A DNA stretch of 12,208 nt from Cylindrobasidium torrendii FP15055 ss-10 (taxonomy: Eukaryota; Basidiomycota; Agaricomycetes; Agaricales; Physalacriaceae), in contig KN880892.1 in NCBI GenBank assembly GCA_000934385.1, forward strand, positions 1 to 12,208, given 5' to 3'. How positions within the stretch are numbered: position 1 is the stretch's first letter; every line of letters begins with the position of its first letter. The notes under the pieces were generated by a model. That model had not been told where the DNA came from and made no database searches. It worked only from the letters and a program-made list of their open reading frames with translations. Of the stretch, positions 7,596 to 12,208 are shown piece after piece. The position numbers were made by a program, and so were the translations under genes.

Positions 7596-8833
7596 GCGCT
7601 CGAGCGCTGTGTGTATCAGTACTGTATTTCTATCTGCACGCCAAGTCTAGCATTGACCACGATCTGGCTCCGTCACACTGCATCGCACACTTCTCCGGCA
7701 AGAGGGACAGTGTAGAAAGAAGGTGTGTGAATCATGAGTCTGCCTTTCTCTTGGGGATAACACTACAAGCAGCTTTAGCTGACTTGGCCATCCTACCTAC
7801 ATAGCTATGTGCTGCAATAAATTGACCTCAGGTTGTGGGTGTCCTCGGTAAAGCACACAAATGAAATCAAGTCTGTGGACAGCTGTGCACAGGCTTCGCC
7901 CGATGGGCCGGGTGCCAAGTCAGCAGACAAGAACGCAAGAGGTATTAGGAGCCTCGTGGGCTACGCATGAGAACAATCCATCTGCCCTCTGATCTCCAGG
8001 TAAGCTTCGGTCGTCGATGTGATGCTTTCGTACCACCCAACCTGTACACCCATACTGGGAAAGGAAAAATTCGCTCATGCTCAAACCGCGGAATTCAAAC
8101 CTGCCGCCGTCGGAGCCCAGAGTGCTTACATAAACAATGGTTTTCCATGGGCAGTGCGATCCTTTTGTGGAGTTCGAACCAACCGCAGAAACGCACATCT
8201 CCCCGTAGACGGGGGGCTCTCAGAGCTTCTCCCTGGCTGTTATTCATGACATCCGAGTCTGCTGTTCATAGTGATTACATTCAATTCGCTGCCTTTCACC
8301 ATCGTGTTGGGAGTATTCTTGCCATCCACTCATGCTGCGATGAGGCGCACGCAGCTTCTTTACATGCCAACCGCAGCCTTTCACCTCTATCCCCGAGGCC
8401 TGGGAGCTCTGGCAAGTGGCAAGACGCCCGTCGAAATCCACCTTGGTACACAGGTGCCCATAGGGCGGTCACCCTCGGTGGCGTCGACAAATCGAGTTAC
8501 ACCCAACAAGTATGTATGCACCGCGTATAGTCTAGGCCGACGCCATGTATAGTGGGAGGCGCGCCGCCCTTGCCCCGTAGTCAGCGCAAAGAGTTGCCAA
8601 GTCGGATTGCGTGATTCCTGAAGTGGTAACGCTGCTGGTATGCGGTGCTCCAAGCAGGAGTGTCGTTAGAGAACGACAATCTACGTGGGGGTGTTTGGAA
8701 GGCGAAATATTCGGTGCTGAACGTTGAGGCGTTCGTCTTTTGATGGCACAATCACCGTGTGGGAGGAAGTGTGAACAAGCAATCGTTGCAGGTTAGCGTA
8801 TAATAATAAGAGGATACCCTTGGTAATATCAAT
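7596..8833. other. Intergenic region after the Stealth gene; no supportable gene
   Basis: The first 200-230 bp are presumably the Stealth 3' UTR, ending near an AATAAA at 7816-7821. The longest frame (ATG 7967 to 8530, plus strand, 187 codons) has a mixed Arg/Ser/Cys composition with no hydrophobic core pattern or motif and overlaps other frames of similar quality, so I do not call it. Small stem-loops are visible, for example CCCCG-TAGA-CGGGG and GCTCT-C-AGAGC within about 8200-8230. No tRNA fold or transposase motif was found. Confidence 0.5.
7816..7821 (+). terminator. Possible polyadenylation signal of the Stealth gene
   Basis: An exact AATAAA hexamer about 220 nt after the Stealth stop codon, in a moderately AT-rich setting. 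The distance suits a fungal 3' UTR. Fungal 3'-end signals are loose, so this is only the best-matching hexamer. Confidence 0.35.
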
Positions 8834-9169
8834 CTAAGTATTCCAGAAGAAGTTGAAGAACTGTGTTTCTCGTCCTTCGACTCGAATTTCGACTTCAGTC
8901 TTCACCCGGGTGTTCGTATGGAATATCACTTCCTTTTTCCACTTGTGAATTCTCAGATAGATACGACACATACCTATACCGCCGGGAGAATTCCCGCCGC
9001 AGATTTCAGCCATAGATATCTTCAAGGTTCGAGAGGTGAGGCTGGCTACTATTAGCTCCTGATCAAGCCGTGAGCGTTCTTCAGCTGAGTTCAAAGCACA
9101 ATTAGCGTCGCCCAGGTCGCGCCAAAAATGACCCATAGATCTCACGGCTGGCCGCACGGTGGCATGCAT
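8834..9169 (-). CDS. Unrecognised ORF, 111 codons, weak candidate
   Basis: An ATG at 9169 opens a frame to TAG at 8834-8836; the open frame continues upstream without another ATG. The C-terminal half is the only part that looks protein-like: a charged, beta-type alternation ending in RVEGRETQFFNFFWNT, following a basic segment (IHKWKKEV). A second ATG at about 9015 in the same frame starts MAEICGGNS. A GTATGT at about 8976 looks like a donor, but no suitable acceptor keeps the frame. There is no promoter element I can point to and I recognise no family. It may be the last exon of a gene, a decayed copy or chance. Confidence 0.2.
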   Translation of the reverse strand: MHATVRPAVRSMGHFWRDLGDANCALNSAEERSRLDQELIVASLTSRTLKISMAEICGGNSPGGIGMCRIYLRIHKWKKEVIFHTNTRVKTEVEIRVEGRETQFFNFFWNT

Positions 9170-10186
9170 CGTCCGAAAGAGAGGAAGGTAGGACCTGAAG
9201 TCCTCGAGCTGCCAGTGGCAGTGGAGGGTATCGGTGAAACTGGACTCTGTGATTACAACGTGTGCGGTATGTGTGGGCCTATTGTAGACATGCCTCAATG
9301 TAAACGGGCCGCTACAGGCCCGCGAAGGCAGCTGGCACCAGGAGTTCCGATAGCAAGTTACCTTCGTTCACCCTCGCAGATTGACTACGTCTAGTTGACG
9401 ATAACCGGCTGTATGTTCTTCCCAGGGGGACTCTGCTCCTCGAGGTCCATTTGCTACTCTCGGGCTTGGATGTCCAGGATTGCCAGATGTGTGGAGCAGA
9501 TTGCGCTTAAATACCATGGTTAATGGGCGGTGTGCAAGAGTGCGTCTATTCATCCATCCATCGATGTGAGGCTCATTGTGAGAAAAATGAAGTGTCTATC
9601 AAAAGTTTGATGAGTTTAATGATATACCCATTGAAGGAAGGAGAGAGAGGATGCGCGCTGATATGCGGGTCAATTGGACCGGATGAATTTCCCCGCAATA
9701 ATGTGGGGAACAGATTCGGTCAAGGAACCATTTTCAAGTTGGATGGCAACCGGGCATGTTCATTTGGAACTGTGGACGACCAATAATACGTGGTCTGCAG
9801 TGGGGCTGCATCTATCCAGAGAATAACTGGGTGGCTCCAGGCTGAACCAGAGCTCATGTGACTGCAGAGAGGCATTCCCTCCGAAAGTCTTCCGGTTCGA
9901 TGAGGGTCGCATTGACCAATGACGTTCACCCAATGTCTTCGCGTTGTAATCGATAACATAGATCCGAGCCTTTGAACGCCGAGCAAAAAGTACGACCAGG
10001 AACTATGCTGTGCTTTCCGCTGTCCGTCCTCGCCGACTCAAGTACTCACTTTCCATCCGCGACGCGTCCAGACAGACTCGTTGTCAATGTGGTTCGTTCA
10101 AACAAGAAAGGGACTGGATTTTGACAAGTGCTCGGGGATGCCACCTTCTGCGAGGTGACTGTATCGTACAGATGAGGAATAAATAC
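9170..10186. other. Intergenic region without a supportable gene
   Basis: Open frames here are all short (under 90 codons, e.g. ATG 9523 to 9786 plus strand) and their products have no recognisable pattern. A 6-bp stem (CGGGCC…GGCCCG) with a six-base loop sits at about 9304-9321. A short ATCC repeat occurs at about 9549-9560. No tRNA, rRNA or mobile-element signature was seen. Confidence 0.5.
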
Positions 10187-10192
10187 TTTAAT
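10187..10192 (-). terminator. Possible polyadenylation signal of the small Cys-rich gene
   Basis: ATTAAA on the minus strand, about 255 nt beyond the stop codon of the small gene and about 195 nt beyond its 3'-UTR intron, just after a T-rich run (about 10229-10236 on the minus strand). It is the best hexamer in the expected place, but fungal signals are degenerate. Confidence 0.3.
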
Positions 10193-10386
10193 GTACAACA
10201 ACCGTGTGAGACGGTGGTGGGCAATGCAAAAAAAACATGGGGAGGAAATGCGGGTAATAAACATGGGAGGGATTAGAATGGCGCGTACGCCGATATAGCA
10301 TTGGTAGAGTCAAGTGGTGGAGTCGTCGATTCAAAGTCTTGACAATGAGGAAATGTGTGATATGCTGGTGGGGGAGAGAAGGAAAG

Positions 10387-10440
10387 CTAGGCGAGAGAGA
10401 GGTCAGTGAGAGCAATGGTGAGAATTGGAAGTGGACGCAC
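10387..10440 (-). other. Candidate 3'-UTR intron (54 nt) of the small Cys-rich gene
   Basis: On the minus strand it begins GTGCGT at 10440, has CACTGAC in a pyrimidine-rich context, and ends CGCCTAG at 10387. All three signals and the length fit the other introns of this window. It starts only seven bases after the TGA stop of the 64-codon ORF, so it would not change the protein, and a stop this close upstream of an exon junction should not trigger nonsense-mediated decay. Its quality is independent support that the minus strand here is transcribed. Confidence 0.6.
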
Positions 10441-10447
10441 CTGTTCT

Positions 10448-10642
10448 TCAAGCTTTGCAGTTGAAGATGCAGTTTGAGGCGTGCTCGCCGCCGGTCCAAT
10501 GACAGTGTGCGCACTGAGGACCATCCCAGCCGCGGCTGATGGGTGTTGTTGTGGATGGTGAGGGTTGTTGGCAGGCAGCGGTCACGGTTGCTGACGATGA
10601 TTGGGAGGTGCAGGGCGCGTTGGCAGAGTGGGAGAGGCACAT
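10448..10642 (-). CDS. Small Cys/His-rich protein (64 aa), unrecognised
   Basis: The ATG at 10642 has A at -3 in a CAACACAATG context, follows a CA-rich leader, and lies about 110 bp after a TATAAAAG box; the TGA is at 10450-10448. The product has no signal peptide or membrane helix. Residues 13-37 are Ser/Thr/Pro/Gln-rich. The C-terminal part carries seven-Cys character: Cys 2, 11, 24, then C44-x2-C47-x6-H54-x3-C58-x3-C62 around CAHCHWTGGEH, which looks like a possible zinc site or disulfide knot. Small Cys-rich proteins without known function are common in mushrooms; this could be one of them. An overlapping 201-codon frame in the same strand (10188-10793) is low-complexity His/Asn/Leu and is probably a shadow. 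Gene status is likely, function unknown. Confidence 0.55.
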   Translation of the reverse strand: MCLSHSANAPCTSQSSSATVTAACQQPSPSTTTPISRGWDGPQCAHCHWTGGEHASNCIFNCKA

Positions 10643-10715
10643 TGTGTTGATTGTGGTTGTGGTGATGTTGGTTGTGGTGGTTATGGTGGTTGAGATTGAA
10701 CGATGGCCAGGTGTG
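10643..10715 (-). promoter_or_regulatory. CA-rich, ATG-free 5' leader of the small Cys-rich gene
   Basis: On the minus strand the roughly 50 nt before the ATG are made almost only of C and A with scattered T (CAACC, CACAACC, CATCACC units) and contain no ATG and no G. This is typical of efficient fungal 5' UTRs. The transcription start is inferred to lie near 10690-10720, some 30-60 nt after the TATA box; it is not visible directly. Confidence 0.45.
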
Positions 10716-10749
10716 GTAAGTGGGGGAACATTGGATTCTCGAGTGCCTG

Positions 10750-10757
10750 CTTTTATA
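10750..10757 (-). promoter_or_regulatory. TATA box (TATAAAAG) of the small Cys-rich gene
   Basis: Minus-strand TATAAAAG, a consensus match, about 110 bp before the start codon at 10642. The spacing leaves room for a start site 30-60 nt downstream and a short leader. A strong TATA box in a fungal gene often goes with inducible or stage-specific expression; this is inference. Confidence 0.6.
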
Positions 10758-10937
10758 ATCTTTTGAGCATTTACCGCTGCGGCATAACGGCAAGAGAAGA
10801 TGTCAATCCGATTGTATTGGCGTTCAGCTGACCCGAAAAGGGCTAGTTCTTGTCGGGATGTTGAGGAAGCACCGGAGGCAGATGACCTAAGAATGTGTGT
10901 TTGCGATTCGGCGTTATCCGAGACGCGAACCTCGCGT

Positions 10938-10951
10938 AATAAATAAATAAA
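10938..10951 (+). repeat. AATA tetranucleotide repeat
   Basis: Three and a half AATA units (AATAAATAAATAAA) just before a TATA-like box at 10957-10963. It is a simple-sequence run that could open easily in a promoter, and on the minus strand it is T-rich. Confidence 0.7.
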
Positions 10952-10956
10952 CTGAA

Positions 10957-10963
10957 TATAAAG
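10957..10963 (+). promoter_or_regulatory. TATA-like box (TATAAAG) on the plus strand
   Basis: Plus-strand TATAAAG, 123 bp before an ATG at 11086 with a CAACACAATGG context. The geometry mirrors that of the small minus-strand gene, about 200 bp to the left, as if the two were a divergent pair. The element sits in a locally AT-rich patch, so chance is possible. Confidence 0.35.
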
Positions 10964-11085
10964 AAAGGCGCGAGGCGCGTCGCTCGGCGATCGTAAATGA
11001 ACTGTTGGACACTAGAGAGACAAAGCAAGTGTTTGCAGTTCCATCTACTTGGCCCGTCGTATATGTAACCATTATCAACAACACA

Positions 11086-11223
11086 ATGGACGATTCACCC
11101 TTGGCACACTACGCTCACCTGGGAAACGAGGCAAACGCGAGGCATCATGAAAGAGATCACCAGCTCATTGGCGCATTGCTGTTAGGCTCAGGACGCGTCC
11201 GCCGCCGATACGGCTTCCTTTGA
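11086..11223 (+). CDS. Short ORF (45 codons) with good start context, weak candidate
   Basis: The ATG at 11086 is in a near-ideal context (A at -3, G at +4, CA-rich just before) and lies 123 bp after a TATA-like box. The frame ends at TGA 11221-11223. The peptide begins MDDSPLAHYAHLGNEANARHH and ends in a basic stretch (RVRRRYGFL). It has no motif I know. It may be the first exon of a longer gene, but I could not find a convincing donor, branch and acceptor that extend it. It could equally be chance. Confidence 0.22.
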   Translation: MDDSPLAHYAHLGNEANARHHERDHQLIGALLLGSGRVRRRYGFL

Positions 11224-12095
11224 GCTATTTCGCCTCTTCCGCTGGCATCCAAAGCGCATTGTGAACGTCCGCGGTCACTTGGCACGCGCCTCTAGACTTC
11301 AAAATTGGACTACGCGCGTCGTCAGTCTCCTCGCTAATTTCAGCCATTCTCGCTATCTATCAACCTTCCAGCGCAGTGATAGCATATCCAGGTTCACCGA
11401 ATTCATGTCAGGCGCTAAAGAAAGAAAGAAAGCCATTGATAGTAGTGACACTAGCATCCGTTCAGTCGGGAGCGCTCACCACATCCTAATGCTCACCTGT
11501 TGGCCCAAGACCGTCGCATATACATATTCTTGGCTGTGTTTGCTTCGCATTTTGCTTAGCCTGCTCAGCTTTCTCAGCAGGGTCCTTTGTTTATCATCTG
11601 TTTCCGGGCCAACGAGCGGCGCACAAATTCGTCTTCGAGCAATCTGCGAATTTCGACTAGCCAAATAAAGATCTTTCACAACTCAAACGTGGATATCCGG
11701 CCCTTCGTCGTCGGTCACCGAGGTACCACAACCACTGACACTCAGAACGTCCCTCTGAATAACCGTCAGCAACGCAATTGCTATCTTCGAGACTAGTGTC
11801 CGGCATTTTCGACGGCGGGCAGTCTAGAACGCGTGCTATCATCGACGAATTCCTTTGCGAAGGATAGCGAGTGGCTGCACCAAGTCATTCGTTCTGGATT
11901 TTACGAGGATATCGCGCTTTGTGCGCATCGTCCTCTGGGTAGTTACAGCAGAATAGACAGCGTGTGCGAACGCTCGGACTTGCGGGGGCATAACGCCTCA
12001 ATTAAATGGACCGCGTCTACTCGCCGTAATACTTCGCTGAATGGGGCACAACGCACTGCACAGACAGCACGTAGATCACACCTCAGTGTCCCACC
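11224..12095. other. Right flank without a supportable gene; possible decayed coding traces
   Basis: No frame here deserves a gene call. On the minus strand at about 11490-11670, two adjacent frames each give a charged helix-like segment, one containing EIRRLLEDEFVRRSLARKQM and the next, one base out of register, DPAEKAEQAKQNAKQTQ. Together they resemble a coding sequence broken by a frameshift. The plus strand of the same DNA gives a hydrophobic frame from ATG 11406, which is probably the complement of that charged helix. From about 11700 to 12095 I see nothing. Confidence 0.4.
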
Positions 12096-12154
12096 TAGAC
12101 CGTCTAATTTGACGGTCAAGCCCCCCCAGTCTGACCGTCAAATTAGACGGTCTA
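12096..12154. repeat. Perfect 23-bp inverted repeat with 13-nt C-rich spacer
   Basis: Arms 12096-12118 and 12132-12154 are exact reverse complements, separated by a 13-nt spacer that includes CCCCCCC. Each arm is itself made of two short palindromes with one odd central base, TAGACCGTCTA and TGACGGTCA, so GACCGTC or its complement occurs four times in 59 bp. The outermost bases are TA on both sides. Possible readings are a tiny foldback or MITE-like element with a TA target duplication, two transposon ends brought together by an internal deletion, or a protein-binding site cluster. It can form one long hairpin or two smaller ones. Confidence 0.9.
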
Positions 12155-12208
12155 AGGCGCTTCCGCGGTGTTTTCGGGAACTGTGCGAGGCCAGGAACCA
12201 AGCCGCCC

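Noticed and set aside
8165..8195. tRNA B-box-like GGTTCGAACTC on the minus strand
   Set aside because: The flanking bases do not form a proper T-arm and no acceptor or anticodon stem can be built around it.
8203..8230. Two small adjacent hairpins (CCCCG…CGGGG and GCTCT…AGAGC)
   Set aside because: Stems of five bases are frequent by chance and no gene end or repeat family is associated with them.
7967..8530. Plus-strand ORF of 187 codons starting at a true ATG
   Set aside because: The composition is a mix of Arg, Ser, Cys and Trp without domain, motif or hydrophobic pattern. Competing frames of similar quality overlap it, and no promoter or intron signals accompany it.
10188..10793. Minus-strand ORF of 201 codons spanning the small Cys-rich gene
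   Set aside because: It is rich in His, Asn, Leu and Thr from the CA-rich leader, runs across the TATA box region, start and intron, and starts without a true ATG. It reads as a by-product of CA/CT-rich DNA.

Overview
The window looks like nuclear DNA of a filamentous basidiomycete, probably an Agaricomycete. The evidence is short (45-54 nt) GT-AG introns with CTGAC/CTAAC/CTAAT branch sites, CT- and CA-rich leaders before start codons, compact gene spacing on the left, and proteins of recognisable fungal type. There is no sign of operons, ribosome binding sites or bacterial organisation. The species cannot be named from the sequence.

Left part (1-3720): 1-841 holds no gene I can defend. A two- or three-exon minus-strand gene (842-3415) encodes a single-pass membrane protein. 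It has a short N-terminal region outside the membrane, a Ser/Thr/Pro stalk, one transmembrane helix, an Arg-rich stop-transfer patch and a very long, probably disordered cytosolic tail. A 305-bp intergenic region (3416-3720) separates it from the divergently transcribed RAD6 gene and must serve both promoters.

Centre (3721-7595, plus strand): RAD6 (3721-4305) is a three-exon gene whose first coding exon is only the ATG. Its spliced product is a 162-residue E2 ubiquitin-conjugating enzyme with the active cysteine at position 88, as in yeast Rad6. After about 660 bp comes a four-exon gene (4968-7595) for an 825-residue type II membrane protein of the Stealth sugar-phosphotransferase family (CR1-CR4 recognisable), with a canonical EF-hand loop and a long acidic insertion. 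The closest named fungal relative I can think of is the Cryptococcus xylosylphosphotransferase Xpt1. A short upstream ORF with a poly-proline run overlaps its start codon in another frame.

Right part (7596-12208): about 4.6 kb with no large gene. The best candidate is a small minus-strand gene (10448-10642). It has a TATA box, an ATG-poor CA-rich leader, a good start context and a consensus intron just after its stop codon, and it encodes a 64-residue Cys/His-rich protein I do not recognise. Facing away from it is a second TATA-like box with a 45-codon ORF, which is weak. At the far right is a perfect 23-bp inverted repeat around a 13-nt C-rich spacer (12096-12154). Each arm is itself built of two short palindromes and the whole is bounded by TA.

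The neighbouring genes do not form an obvious pathway. RAD6 acts in nuclear and cytosolic ubiquitylation, the Stealth enzyme in Golgi glycosylation, and the membrane protein is of unknown, possibly cell-surface sensing, function. No clear undescribed multi-gene system is visible. The most worthwhile novelties are the palindromic element, the Cys-rich small gene, and the open reading frame that survives double intron retention in RAD6.
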